Origin: Canna indica
Taxonomy: Eukaryota > Streptophyta > Magnoliopsida > Zingiberales > Cannaceae
Assembly (NCBI GenBank): GCA_034359265.1
Contig: CP136890.1
Location: forward strand, 89,801,501 to 89,865,500
Direction: 5' to 3'
DNA: 64,000 nt
In this document: positions 39,569 through 53,554 of the stretch, piece by piece
How positions within the stretch are numbered: position 1 is the stretch's first letter
Layout of the letters: each line of letters begins with the position of its first letter
Made by a program: the position numbers and the translations under genes
Notes under the pieces: model-generated
The model's database searches: none
Told to the model about the DNA's origin: nothing
The model's input: only the letters and a program-made list of their open reading frames with translations

Positions 39569-41038
39569 TATATATATATATATATGTATGTACATAATAT
39601 TATTCCTCTGGAGTTATAGTGAAAACATATTTTATAAAATGGCTCAAATAAGTTATGTAAATTTAATATATGTATATATTAACTGTGATTATAAATACCT
39701 ACCTCGTTAATCTGGAGGAGCACAATGTTAAATTATACCGCGTGTCTTTTTCTTTCTATCTTTTTATTAAATAAAGAAAAAAAAAGTTAAAAAGAAAAAG
39801 ACACATATGTGAGGACGAGTCCACTGGACTCCACCTAACATAGAATAAATCCTCAATAATCAGCTTGGAAAATATTATTATGGACCAGGCTCCATGGAAG
39901 TTTTTTTGGAGTACAAGTGAATTTAGTATTTCTAAGAATGAACATAATATCATTAAAACTAAATATAATATAAAAGTGCTAAGTTCATTCGTTTGCACCG
40001 TAAATTTATTTTTACTTTAGGTTCAATCAAATTATACTAGGACACAAATTTATTCTTATTTAAGTTCAATATGAAGTATAATAACTTCAATTTTAATAAG
40101 ATTAGATTCACAGGGACTAAAGTTCAATCTGAAATTATACTAAGACACAAATCTAATCTTACTTTAAGTTCAATACGAATTATCATAGCTTCAATTTTAA
40201 TAAGATTAAATTCACATAGACTTCTTAGAAATTTTCATAGAGCCTGTCACCATAAAAATTGCATTAGGTCCATAAAAGTTGCATTAGGTCCCTGAATCTT
40301 TTATATGATAAAAAACCATATATAAAGATTATTTCATCCGATTGAAAAATAATGAACAAGCACGATCAAGAATAGGATTTAAATCCATCCACATTCCTAT
40401 GAGTCCTATCCGAGCAAACATGCCGTAGGTAAAATATAATATGAAAAATATCAATTTAGTTAAAAGCAAATTTTCCATATAAAAATTAAATATAATATGA
40501 AAATAACAATCTAATTGAGAACATTTTTCTCATATAAAAACTTGTAGCATCTAAAAGAGAATCTAGAGAAGCCAAAAGAATTGCAAGTTCCATACGATAA
40601 CTAATTGGCTGGCCCTTTTTCATCCAATATCTTTCCACATATATTAATATTTAGCTTTAACAACTCAACTTCATGAAAGACAAATAAACTAATTCACCAA
40701 TGATTTCTTTCTGAAGAAAACTAAAAGTTAATAATATAATATTAAAAAAGAAAGAATGAATGAGAATCATTTGTCATTTAATTACTGCAGTCGTTGCACA
40801 ATGTAAAACCATTAATATGAGATTAAAAAACAACATATTCTACATGAGGATCTATATCTGAAAAAATAAAAAGCAAAAAAATGGGAGAACACAGTGTATT
40901 TGGCACAAGAACCTCATTGGGAATTATTTCCCAAGTGCCTTTATGGAACAAGAACCTTAAAGTTGGGTGCCAATACACATGAAACAAAACCATGACAAAA
41001 AATACACCGTTGAAACAAACCACAAAACCTTGGCTTGT
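39569..41038. other. Intergenic region between the UPF0496 and UBC23-like genes
   Basis: AT-rich, with a small (TA)n at 39568-39585. Apart from the tandem duplication listed separately I see no gene. The end adjoining 41038 is probably the UBC23-like 3' UTR. Confidence 0.5.
40020..40221 (+). repeat. Tandem duplication, two units of about 101 bp
   Basis: Each unit runs from GTTCAATC through ATTATACTA.GACACAAAT to TTCAATTTTAATAAGATTA.A and TTCACA..GACT. The two copies are roughly 85-90% alike by eye. No coding content. Confidence 0.75.
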
Positions 41039-44000
41039 TCAACTTTCTGTAGGGTTTTCAGATTTAAGTAGACGTTCAAATTGGTGGCAGTCAGCTCCAA
41101 CTTCATTAAATGCATGAATCAGCCGTGGCAAAATCTTGGCAAGGGTTAACTTGAACCCAACAGAACAAGAGTACTCCCGGCTCTTTTCAGTCACAGAGGC
41201 ATCCATTGTAAGGGAACCGATCACACAACCTCCCATGTAGGCCTCGCAAGCCTTAAGAATGTAATGACCACGTCTGCGGAAGTGGTCCTTCACAAAATCT
41301 TCAAAATGCTACATAAAAAACATATAAAATCAGATAGACAACCAGAATACTATAAAGAACCCAATATTAATAATACTAATATTGCTGACTTTCCCAAAGT
41401 ATCAAATACTAATTGTGATATTAATACTATCACTCCAGAAGCAGTACAAGTTAAAAAGTTGGATGAGTTAAGATACTCTACAATCTGGCACTATTGGAGG
41501 TGGCAATCTGTAGCAATATACTCTACAATCAAGGGATCAATAACGGCAAAATGGCAAAAAATATGCCCCAGATGATAAGCATTTATATGTTCGCACAGCA
41601 CCAAAAGATACTTATTACAGTAACATGATTTGATTATAAAACAAAATTGAAATTCGATTGTAAAGGGATCAGATTGTTATCAAAAGATTATTGGAACAGC
41701 TAGAAACAATTTGTGTCTCACAGTGTCCATTGTCATCCAATAATCTGATACAACTAACAAGTAGTTATCTCAATCATAGAATTCAAATGCATTAAATGAC
41801 TATTGAACTACATCCAGAAAATGTAAGGCAGATAGATAAAAGTTGTTGCGATGAACATATATTCAAAAGAAGAAACACTTATGATGGTTTACCATTGGGG
41901 GTCTTCTCAAAAGATACAGCATGGACTTCAAGTTCAATAGGTATGTATTTTCATTGTATGGTACAGCATTCTTCTCGCCTTCAACTGTTCCAATCTGCTT
42001 ATCATAACCAGCTTCGTTGAAGTATGGCTTATCATTGAGAACCAATCCCTGGAGTGAAACTAGCACTTGGAGGATACTGGAAGATGATGGATCCCAGACT
42101 TCATTTCCCCGGCCTGTCCATGTATTTAGCAGGCTTAAGCAAACCTTCCCGTCCACATACAAATTGGGGTTTACCCTCAAGCCACCAGAATGATAATAAG
42201 TTGACTGCAGAACCAAGAATTATAAAATTGAATAAATGTAAGTCCAAGCAAATCGAAAGCTGGCTTAACACAATTAATAATCTAGGAAGCAAAGAAGATA
42301 GAATGTGAATTCAGCATTGGTTTTGAGGCATCAAATCTGGAAAGGAAACAAAGACATGACAGTTACCGGCGGAACTTGAGGGTACTCTGGAGGAAGGTGA
42401 AAATCAAAGAAGAAAAGGCCATCCTGGTAGGGGGTTCCACAGGCTCCAACTATTACAGCTCTTATTAGATCCATCCGGTCCTCAAAAACTCGAACATAAA
42501 TAGCATCTGCAGTAAGAGCCAAAATGGAACTCACTCATCTATACACACATATTATAACTGTACATACTGCTTATTCAGACATTAGCTTACCAGGCAGGTT
42601 CTTCTCAAGAATGCTCCATTCTTGCTGAACTTTTTTAACCCACTTCCTTCCACCATTGCTCTGCATTTTCATTTTTATAGCTTCTCTAAGTTAAGACACG
42701 TAGAAACTTAAGTGAAAAAGGCAAAAAGCATACTCATCAATATATATAGGACAAATATAAACTTTAAGTAAAAAAGCATAGTCATTACATATAGGAAGTC
42801 GTGTATCCAGATACAGCAATGGATCAGGTAACAGAAGACTTCAAAAGATAAGTCGCATAAAGTTTGAAGGGGGAAAAACCAATTACCGTCTCAGCATCAC
42901 CAATAAAATGATGGTCCAAAGGATTTTCAGTAATATCAAAATGCTTGAAACTACTCAGATCATCCATGCTAGATGCTTTTTTACTGCCATCTTGTAGTCC
43001 TCTTGGTTTGTCTATGTTGTTGTCAATCTTCACTTCAGCCTCCTCTGTTGTCTCATGGTTCTCTATTTCTGAGGTCTGACGTATGCTTTCTGCAAATAGA
43101 CCATCAGACACACCAAAACCTTTGTTCTGATCCTCCTCATCTAATGTACTTTCAGAACCAGCAAGGTCTGCTTCATGATCTGATTCATTTGCCCTTGTCT
43201 GGTCAGAACTAGACGAGTCCAACTGTTTTTTAGCCCGAGAAAACAATCCAGTTGCAAATTTAGTAACATAATCAAGAGCAGCAAGAGGTACTGCAAGTGG
43301 CCCACTTCGTCCACCAGTAATGTCTTCCTGTGAAGTTGGAGCACTCTTTTCACCCTGGGTAGCATTATCACTAGGATTATGTGGATCCACTTCCTAAAAA
43401 TAAAAGACATACAAATCACAAACATGAAGGGAAAAAAAAGAAATGATAATAAGATGAAAATACTCATTAGGTTAACTACAAAATTAGTTAGAAATCAACC
43501 TTTTCGGCGCCATCAAGTACATCCATCTCATTATCATCAACTGTTTCCCAACTAGCACCATCATCACTAACTTCGTCATCATCTCGACCAACAACATAAA
43601 TTTCCTGAGGTCCAACCTAAAATAGTAGTTGAGTGACTATCAGAACTATTACAGAGAAACCAGGAACAATAGTAGAAGTCATAATACCATCAAGCAAAGA
43701 CTCAGATGATATATTTTCGAAATGGGATTTATGTAAAAACATGATGGCATCATTGTTGTTTTTTCAGTACCAGCTCCACCTCAGAGTCAGTGACATACCT
43801 TTGAGACCATCCCATCAGCCCATGTAACTTCAATATCACCATCTTGGAGACCAATTATATTTCCAACCCATGCTAAACTTGTAAAATTCTCACAAGCTTC
43901 ATCATTTTGGACCTGATTCTCTTCAGCGAAGTCTGCATCTTCTCTGCTTGAACCATCAGCTGTTTCCTGGGTATCAAGCTGATTTTCCTTTGTCTCTGTG

Positions 44001-45970
44001 GGAATTTCTGATTTTGTCGAATCATCAGAAACAGCTGGCAAGCGAACAACAACATCACCATAGCAGTAATCATAATCTGGATGTGCATCAAGTTCATATG
44101 CACTAACAACTTCCTCACAATCAAATTCCTTCAAGTCTTCTGGCCTGGACACAGGCTTAAGCCATCTCACACATACAGTTCGCTCCTGGGAATTCACACT
44201 TCTCACAACTCCCAATCGACTTGTTTCAGAGCCATCTCCTTCATTGGATGCCTTTTCAACCACATATTGTTCAGGGAAAAATTCATGATCATTTGGAGTA
44301 TGAATTGGGATTAGAGATGTGGATTGCAGGCCAAATTCTTTTGTTCCATCTTGCCAGACAACATCAACCTTGGTAATAGTGTTTACAATGAAAAGAGCTC
44401 TTTCAAAGTTCTCATCTCTTCTACGAGTTTTCTTCTCTTTCTTAAAAAAGACTTTGCGGAGCTTTTTTCGGTATGATGGCCAGCTTTCATGAGCGGGCTC
44501 TTTTGAAACTGAAGAAGAACTACTGCACGAACCATTTTCAGGCAAATCATTGGACTCAGTTGCATTAGTCTCACCTAATTTACCTGTTTTGTCATCATTC
44601 AAGTGACCATCACTTTGGGACTGACAATTTTCGTGCAACTCTTTGGAAATTGATGTAACTTCGAAAGATCCACCAGCAACTTGACCAGATGTGCATTGCC
44701 GACGATGAGCATCGGTATTAATCAAATGGCTAGTGTTGACACTTGAATTATCACCAGTATCCTCTGTTTCGACAGCAGCTGTTGATAATTCTTCACCTGT
44801 AATGCAAGAGCTCACATGGTTGTTCTCAACATGAGAAGCATCGTTGGTCATGGGTTCTTTCAATTTACTGTCAGCAGCAGATGATGGCTGCTGATAAGAA
44901 GGAAGAAGACACCAATCAGCTAACTGCCAATTTGTATGTGAAAAGCAAGATAACAAAGTCAAATTCTTTGGGTTCTGCTCTTCAGAAGGAACAGTTGCTG
45001 AATTAGTACCAACACCAAGATAAGCTGAAGCCATCCAGTAGACAACAACTGAACCTGTCTGAACTTTGACAACAGTTCCTTCAAGACGGTTAGCCTTCCA
45101 TAAGCCAGAAAGCCACCTAGAACTTTTGAAAACAGAAGAAGAAACAGCCCTAACCCTTTGACCTGGATAGTATGGGCAATCTGCATCATCGACAATTGGC
45201 TTCAAAACTGGTTTCAGCCGCAAAGGATCAGCTTTCACAACCTTACATACAGATCCATCATCAAACAAAACAGTAACATTATCTAAAACTTCATCTACTC
45301 GGCCAAGCCAAGGTCCAAAAACTACAAAATCACCAACACTGAATTCCCTTATGCGTCTTAGACCTCTAGAGGGAACATTTTTTATCACCTCACCATTTGT
45401 AGAAAGCAAATCAACTGTGATATTGACATCAACAATGAGCCCTAACTGTCCAGTTGGATCACTAGCAGAAGCAACAATATCACCATGCAAGAAGCTTCTG
45501 TCTACAACCGTGATATCACCAGTATTTTCCATTGTCTCGGAACCATCACTCCATGTTATTCTAACTTGCCCATCCGGGAGGGTGTCCATACTATCACCGC
45601 CATCATTATTACTACTGTTATCACCATTACCATCTCCATTACCTGCCTCAACCTTATCAATCTCCTCCTCACTGTCATCATCGTCTGTAATGCTGCCCTC
45701 AGAATCTGAGTCGCCAGCTACTTCAACAACAATTCCAAGCCGACCTTCACGATTGCTGCATTCAACAACATCTTGCCTATAGACAAATATATCTTTTGTT
45801 TGGCCACCAATAAGTTCCCCAGTTTTCACTGGCTCCCCACCTTCAGATTTACCCTCAACTTCAGAAGAAAACGCATTTTGTGCAGAATCTATAACATTTG
45901 TCACATTATTCGCGTTGATTGAGGAATTATATCCTGAAAGCCTATCATCTAGGTGTTGCTCACTTTCCAT
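41039..45970 (-). CDS. UBC23: UBE2O-type ubiquitin-conjugating enzyme (UBC23-like)
   Basis: There are seven coding exons, read right to left: 45970-43799, 43616-43500, 43393-42887, 42660-42591, 42506-42367, 42204-41893 and 41308-41039 (3588 nt, 1195 aa), all GT-AG and in phase. The first 724 residues lie in one exon and carry the conserved N-terminal blocks of plant UBC23/UBE2O proteins: FVYRQDVVECSNREGRLGIV, then VDRSFLHGDIVASASDPTGQ, FSVGDFVVFGPWLGRVDEV and VVYWMASAYLG. Acidic and Ser-rich linkers follow. The UBC fold occupies about residues 935-1110: WSILEKNLP, RVFEDRMDLIRAVIVG, PPEYPQVPP, VNPNLYVDGKVCLSLLNTW and SMLYLLRRPPM. The catalytic Cys is residue 1024, and the NPN replaces the usual HPN, as in UBE2O relatives. 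Family knowledge: large hybrid E2/E3 enzymes; the relative PHO2/UBC24 controls phosphate transporters. The N terminus fits UBC23 better than UBC24. The gene appears intact. Confidence 0.93.
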
Positions 45971-48660
45971 CCAAAACTAATAAAGCCTGTAGAAAGACAT
46001 GCAGCCTAGTTATTCATTCACTATGATAAAATGGAAAGATTAGAATATACACAATCAAACTTAAGACAAGTTATGAGGTCGCTGACTACAAAAAGGACTA
46101 AAGAAATATATGAAATTGATGAGTTACCTACAAACGACGAGTCAGAACAAAATATAATCTTGACATACAAGTAACTAAGGAACATTGCATGAAGATGCAC
46201 TGTGTAACAACAATAAATCAACATGTGGAAATCATAATCTCCAGCTTAGTAATGATATATCCTATGAAAAACAGAGACAAGGGACACCCACTTATCTTGA
46301 TCCACATGTTTATTCCTAAAATGTATACGAATGCCAAGATAATAGCCAATAGAAACCTAGGTGTAAGGGTATAGGTTGCTTCATTTCAAGCTGGGAATCC
46401 AAATTTCAAATAATGGTAAGCTTTATGGCATCTCCGGACTACCTAACATTATCATCAACTGCTATGTCTATTGGGAATTCTAACCCGGTTCCCTTCCAAA
46501 GCTTGCACAGAGTACACAATCTTGCGGGATATAATGGGCCTTTTTCTTATGATAATAGCCAACATGATATGAGAAAATAAGTGTTCTATGAAGAGATAAG
46601 TATTAAAAAGGAGTTATACAGTGGAAGTTTGGCCTTGCTTATCAATCAGATTGTATTAATTATCTAGATAGCTTATGTGCAACCTAAAGCATATGAAGTT
46701 TCCTTGACCAAGCTTGAAGCTAAGAATAACAATTAAGATCCAACATGGTCAGACCTACAAAAAGAGAAATTCAATAAAGTCAAACACCAATAACCACGGT
46801 AAGATTATAAGACAATGGCTGGGTCAAAACATGGAATAACTAGAAGTGTTGATCAATTGGAGGGGACACGATTACTGATTTAAACATCGATCCAAAAATG
46901 TCAAGAGATCAATAAATCAATATATCAAAATGAGGATTTAGCTAAATTAATTCCATATGGTACATATAACCCAACATTATGATTGATTGAAACAATAAGG
47001 TTATGGCAGAAACAACATAATTATGCACCATTATTATCTTTATTCAGCAGTATTGAACTGACACTACCTGTTACCTATAATGGTAGGCAAGAACTAGACA
47101 TTTCTAATTCTCATATAGTAACAACAATACCAGCCACAAAGTTATACTGCAGTTTCCTAAAAATTAAAAAGAGCTCCCATTAATTTTTAGCAATGGTTTG
47201 CCCCAGTGAACACCATACCTCATCTTTGGCAAATCTTGAAGAGAAATCAACCTCTTAAATTAGATTGATTGATAAATTCAAATATAATTTCCTAAGCCAG
47301 TAACAAGAGTGGTCATTGCAGTTAAACATTAGTTGAATACAGTGTGCATGCAGCTTTAGTATCCTTGTAAAGCTGCTTAAGGATTAGCTTTATTGATAGA
47401 AGAAGATAAACCAAAAAGTAAGAAGTCCATATCATTAGAAGCTAACATCCCACCTTAATCATCATTTATGAGGTTAAGCTGGTTTTTCTCCTTGAACATC
47501 CAACTTATTTGCCTAATCGGATCGATAGGGTGTTACCCTTTCATTAACTATCATTAAATTCAGTTGAACTTTTGATGGTTAAATCTGTATGATTTAGAGC
47601 CTCATTGTACGTACATAAGTATCAGTCTGATCATTACAAAATCTTGTTAGCCAATAGATTTAATGGTCAATGCTCCAGGGAAGATAATCCTATTATCCTA
47701 GCAAGGTAACAAAACAAGTTTTGATCAAGAGACCCACAAAGCACTCAGAATGAAGTCCTGAAAAACCTACTAAGAATAACAGGTCATCACAATGTAAACT
47801 TCATTATTCTTGGAATGCTTTGATCATCCCTTTCATATCACAGCTTGGAAGTGAAACCAAAAATCATGTCCATGTACTGAGTGAAATGCAACTTAGTACA
47901 CTCAGCAATCAAAATATGAAGAAATCACACCCAAGTAAATGTCCAAGGAACATAACAGAGCAGACAGGCATAATATGTCCAATTGTTCCACATGCAGTCC
48001 ACGTCCCAACTACGACATCTTGATCAAAAAACCCACCAAATGAAATTCGAACACAGACACTGCAAAAGGATGCCCAGCTAAATTCCAGCATTCTCACCCA
48101 GAAGCACTTGTGCTTGTACCGGATCCAAAAGAAAGATGGATCAATACCAGCAAAGCACAAAGGCTAGGGTGAGAACCAATCCAGACATCAAAGCTCGAAA
48201 CAGAAGCAAAAAGGTGCAAAAATCAACCCATCAAAGATCTTCCCTTTCCGCCCCTTCCGAACGAGCTAACCAGCATTCGGCCGCCAAAGCAAAGAAAGGA
48301 ATAACCTTGGGGCTCGATTGCCGATTGAATACCTAAGGATCGAAGGAAAAGGGAAGGCTCTCTGAGCTAGGGATTAGAGGATAGGCAATCGAGAAGGGGA
48401 AGCGGCAGGGCGGCGGGTACGAAAGAGGGAGAGTAGGGGAGAGGCTCGCACCTCAAGGGCAGTCGCGGCGGCGGCGGCGATTACCCAACGGAGGGGAGGT
48501 GGTGATCGGCGGAGGCGAGATCCCAAGCTTGGAGGCGACGGCTGAGAGGCGACGAGATGAGGGAGATGCTGTCGGGGGCTGGAAGAAATGGAAGAAATAA
48601 ATAAAGAAAAGAATGGGGGAGGGAGGATGGGAGAAAGGGTTGGGTTTGGATGCCAACGCC
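45971..48660 (-). other. UBC23-like 5' leader with a 2.5 kb intron
   Basis: A splice acceptor (TTTCTACAG) lies 16 bases upstream of the start codon (exon edge 45986). A GC-rich leader exon with donor TTGAG|GTGCGAG has its edge at 48452, giving a putative 5'-UTR intron of 2465 bp. The leader exon (48452 to about 48660) is rich in CCG/CCT words. The intron has no recognisable gene. Confidence 0.55.
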
Positions 48661-48700
48661 GTCTCTCTCTAACTCTCCCTCTCTCTCTCTCTCTCTCTCA
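48661..48700. repeat. CT-rich microsatellite near the UBC23-like promoter
   Basis: A CT-rich tract with a pure (CT)n core at about 48679-48699 lies just upstream of the leader exon. It could bind GAGA-type factors; inferred. Confidence 0.7.
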
Positions 48701-49242
48701 GAGATCTATGTGGACTGGATTTTAACGGGTTGAACGGGCCGAACAGATGAACCGTTTATGGATCGGTCCGATATGGGCTGGAAATTATTTTAGGATATAT
48801 ATCAAACAAAAGAATGAAGTTCAATGAATTCAGTCTTTTTTTTTTTACTTTTACCAAATAAATACATGCACAATATGTCACATTAAATTATATGTCTCAA
48901 TGAATTAATTGTTTGCACGACAAGCAGATTAAAGTGTTACAAGACATGAAACTGTAAAGTGTTACTTGCAATATTGGGACCTCATCCTCATGTCTTGCTC
49001 ATAGGAATTTGGAAGAATATATTCAATTCCATTTTTGCCAAAATTGAAGTTGGAGGAGGCAATTGGGTCTTGCACTGCACTGATCATGAAAGTTAAAGAC
49101 AGTAGCTTGTCAGCTAATTCAAGTTCCACATGTTGGATTTACCCACTTGAGTCCAGACTCGGCTCTACTCTCTCTGCCACCCACATGTCAGGGGAGTATT
49201 CACTGGAAAATGACCCGTTATTAGCGGTGAAAATAATTTAAT
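48701..49242. other. Upstream region of the UBC23-like gene, no gene seen
   Basis: A 68-codon plus-strand frame (49035-49241) has no recognised domain and no exon context; I do not call it a gene. Confidence 0.5.
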
Positions 49243-49788
49243 GGATAATTATATGAATACTTCTCGATTTTGGACATTGTCTTATTTGTTATTAAATTCG
49301 AAATAATATCAAATTACAATCTGAACTTTGACATTGATCTCAATTATATCCTCCCGTCATCTCTCCATCATCATCTCCGTTAACTGCATGACGTGGCATG
49401 CCCACGTGAAATAAAACATTATTATTTTTTACACATCATTAAAAAAAAAAAAAAAAAAAATAACAAAAACTTTATTTATTATATATATATATATTAAAAA
49501 ATATTTATTTTAAAAAACTTTATTTAAAAAAAAACTTTATTTACCACGTGGAAAGATTTTTTTAAAAAAATAATTTTATTTTTATTTTTAATGATGTGTA
49601 AATAATAATAATATTTTATTTCACGTGGACATGCCACGTCATGCAGTTAACGGAGATGACGACAGAGAGATGACGAAAGGCTATAATTGATATTAATATC
49701 AAAGTTCATGATGTAATTTGATATTATTTCGAATTTGGTCACAAATGAGACAATGTCCAAAGTTCAGGATATATTCAGATAATTATCC
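49243..49788. mobile_element. Mutator-like foldback MITE (546 bp)
   Basis: The ends GGATAATTATATGAATA and TATTCAGATAATTATCC are inverted, and the whole left arm (about 49243-49440) is the reverse complement of the right arm (about 49590-49788), including GATGACGTGGCATGCC-type and GACATTGTC words. Flanking 9-mers TAATTTAAT (49234-49242) and TAATTTAAA (49789-49797) match at 8 of 9, the duplication size of Mutator-like elements. The centre is A-rich. No coding capacity. Confidence 0.78.
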
Positions 49789-51218
49789 TAATTTAAATGC
49801 CACCCACATCTTTTCTTCTTTTATTTTCATGAAGCATAGGTTAAGGTTTAATTATATATTGATTTTGTTTAGAAAAAATATAAAAAGGCAAGCTTGTCTA
49901 CAATTCTAATGATGTTTGAAAGAAAATATATAAAAGTGGGATGGACCGACTCGCTTGGCTGGTTGGACCAGCCCTGGAGACGAATCGACTCGTGAACCAG
50001 ACCCAAAACGAACCAACTATAACTTGGTCCAGGTGCTCCAGTCGGCCATTTAAGGATATTCTTGTCCTTTATTTATCACCAAGAATTCAGCCATAATGAT
50101 ACCATAATTTGAAGGATAACAATGGCCCTTTTTATGGTATATTCTCGCGAAAATTTAGGAGATCTTCGTCGAAAATCTTGACCTGCTCTACAAAATAGAC
50201 ATGCGATACAAATATATGCTTGAATCCAATTCTTACAGACACCACCTCAAAAATGTCCTTACTTGAGCATCGAAGTGACTTTATAGGTCACTCCGAAGCT
50301 ATGTCCAGCCAGGTTCCAAGAAGGTTTGCAACATCTCTGGTCTCATGCGAGAACAAACAGGGTAAAGTCACTGGAGGAGCCAAGTGGAAGCAAAGGGGTT
50401 GATCTGATTTTCTTATATCATATAGGGGAAAAGACAAAAAAAATTTCGTATAAATGATATTTCTCTTCCTTCTTTCTAAAGAAAATTCTTCATATTATTA
50501 TTGTTTTAATTTTTATTTTGAAAAAAAAAACTAAAGTTAAAGAACTCGGTTCCTAATTTTATTCTAATTTCTCATTTCTTTCTTCGACGTTGTCTAAGTT
50601 GCTTCATCCCCGTACTCACACAATCACACCCTATTGCCCTTGAAGCTCAATTCCACCCACATGTGACTGTAATTTCGCGCATTATTTTTAGTGCCCCGAC
50701 CATACATGCATCCCTCACCGTCCAACACGGCCTGTTAACCTCATATTGGAATTGTTTAAACGTTTTCAATACTAGTGACAATGAGATTATTATGTAATAT
50801 TATCAACATATTAAAACTTGTTAAGGAAAATTAAAATTTTTAAATTTAAAACTTTAAGTTATGTATTTATATTTATGAATCATATACATGTAATATTTAT
50901 TTAATTATTACAAAAAGAAAATCAAAAGATTGACGATTAATCAATATGAAAATTACAAGTCTTACTTCACATTATTAATAAGGTCGGGGGCATGATAGGC
51001 AATCATGCCCCCGGTTGAAATTTCTTTCCATCTTCCTTGCAAAGTTTGCAAGCTAGTGCGCCACCTTATTTCCATCACGGTTAATTTAATTGAAATTTAC
51101 TTCCAAAAAGTTCACTGCATTAGATAAAATGTCATTATACAATAATGTTTTCTAGATTCCAAAATGTTTTTATTCTTTTATTACACATGTCAATAACATA
51201 TTTCGAATCAAACTCTGT
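49789..51218. other. Intergenic region, no gene seen
   Basis: AT-rich to mixed sequence. Small frames such as 50220-50402 have no recognisable product. Confidence 0.5.
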
Positions 51219-53547
51219 CGACCCGTTTGATTTGTAAAAAAAAAAAGGAGACTGGACTGGATTTCAAGACAAGGGACTGGATACCAGATCGTGTTCTGGA
51301 TAGGACACGGGCTTTTTTGGTGTACCGAGAAATTTCTCGGAACACGGATCCAAGGTGAAGGACACAGAGGCAAAAAGAAATCATTGCCCTAAAAAAAAGA
51401 TGGGGAGGGGTTCTTCCGCGTGATGCTTTTTTTCGTGTGTTCGTCTCCAGAAAAAACCCTTCTTCGTTCGCGTCACCTTGCTGTTCGTCTCCATTGCCGT
51501 GCGGGAGAGGAGAAAGTCGGTGAGGAACTCGCTATCCAGAGAGAGATCGCCGTCCAGGAGAGGAACTCGTTGTCCATAGAGAGATCGTCATCCAAGAGAG
51601 GAACTCGCCCTCTCTCTAGTTCGGGGTTTTCTTTCCCTCTTTGTAGACGAAAAGTGAAATCCATGATATTTTCTTTCCCTCTCTCGCCGCCTCGGCTCAC
51701 GCTCTCCTTGCCTCCTCTCGCCACAGTCCCTCTCCTTTGGACGACGAATAGGGCGCTGCTGTAGAGTTTGATCCCTTCTTTGGAAGTACTAATTGGTCGA
51801 TCCTTCCAATTTCCTGGAGAGAACCCGAGACTTTCTGCTGGGATTGCTGATCGGGCTTGCACTTACACTCTTCACTCACTCTTGCTATGTTTTGTAAGGT
51901 AAAAAATGTGTCATCATTTCTTTAGCTGTTAGTAATGTCTTCGTGATGGATACTGACGAATATTGCTGCAGTGTGAACGAGCCAATTGTTTTGCAAATTT
52001 TGGTTAAAATTCGAGTTTTTTTGGGTGATACTGCATGCATTTAGTCCTGATGAGGTTACTTATCTCCGTCCGTGATTTAGGTTGTAACTACAACATTTAT
52101 TGTTGCATCCTCCATTTAAGCAATTAAGCTCGCATACACATATATATGCAAGGTTATAACTACAGTGATAATTACTTCGTTTACTTATTCTTATTTGCTA
52201 TTGTGAAGTTTTGTTGTTTTGAACTTGGAAGCATATGACGATTGAATAGAATGGAGAATTTTATTCCGAGGGCCAAAACCATGTAAATCAAGCAACGATA
52301 ACCTTATTGGGTTTTAATGTTTTTGAATGAATGTTAATAGAAACTGGTATGCTTAAATTCTTTTAGTTGATATTTGTCACTTACTAAGTTAGTGGACTTA
52401 ACTTACCATTTTGATCAATCATCTAGATACTATACTTTATCTTTTTATTGAGACATGGCACATATCATGCCATCAGTATGGTTGATATATCCGGATGGAT
52501 TTCACTTTTCTTTTCAATTTGATATTTCACTTTTCTTTCCCTCTTTGTAGACGAAAATCATTTTTCAGGAACTGACATAAAATTTGATATTTCAGTGTAT
52601 TGTTGATGGGTGTGATCCCTTTTCAGAGGACGGTGGAAAGAAATGAAAATAAACAAGTTGACATTTTATGGTGTTAAGTTAATAAGTTATGTTTGCATTG
52701 TAAGGTAACATGTGTTCTCTTTGTTTCATTCTCTGATATTATGGTCAGATGTTATTAGTATCTATTTTTGGATTTTAATTATGGTTGTGCAGAAAGGTTG
52801 TTTCATCCTGGAGCTTTCAGTTCCTGCATGGAAGTTTGAAGCATAAATGACAAAATTCAACTGTGTACAGAATAGTTGACATACCCATTATAGAGCTATA
52901 AAATATTGCGGAGGATTAAACGTTTCTAGTTTTTTTCAACATAAACTATGCTTTTGGTCTACCCTCTCCATTAAACCAATTGTGCAATGTCAGTGCAGTA
53001 GGTCCGTTAAACCAATTGTGAAATTTTTTTGGATCAGATTATGTCATGGACTCATGGGTTTAGTTCAGTATGTATTTGGTTCAACATTTGTGTGTGGATG
53101 CTTTGACCAGTATTTATTTAGTTGATTTGTATGTTGTTGATCGATATTTATTTTTGTTGGATGAATTTTTTTTTGGATCAGTATTTATTCAGGTTCTAAT
53201 CCATTGTAGAGATTAACTGCTTCCGTAGTCTAGTTAATTGTACATTTTAAGACTTTTTATTTGATTAAAACATTTGATATTATGTATTAAGATTTTTTAT
53301 GTATTAAAATTTTTTAAGACTATTTTATGTATAAAATTGAATTTGAGCATTAAAAATATACCAAGGTATTTTGGTCATTTTGTCTTGTACAGTACTGTGT
53401 TATAGCGAAACAAACGCAGGACGTGACTGAATATCGTATCATGTTCTTGACGAAACAAACATGGTATAGCTGCTATCCCAGGACACTAAATGTCATGTCC
53501 TTGTCCTTGGTGTCTCGTGACGAGCAATTTGCGAACCAAACAGGCCC
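51219..53547. mobile_element. Large PIF/Harbinger-like copy H3 (about 2.3 kb)
   Basis: The right end GCGAACCAAACAGGCCC and the left end ACCCGTTTGATTTG match the ends of H1/H2. The first 150 bases include the shared palindrome around CCGAGAAATTTCTCGG (about 51319-51346), and the last 250 bases match the H1/H2 right part (TTATAGCGAAACAAACGC, GACGAAACAAACATGGTATA). Flanking triplets are TGT and TAT. The internal 51430-53250 is absent from H1 and H2: its first part is GC-rich, with repeated GAGAGGAACTCG words (51550-51610) and a 114-codon frame lacking known domains, then a donor-like TTTTGTAAG|GTAAAAAATG and AT-rich intron-like DNA. It may be a less deleted family member or carry a captured host promoter/leader. 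Confidence 0.65.
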
Positions 53548-53554
53548 TATAGTG

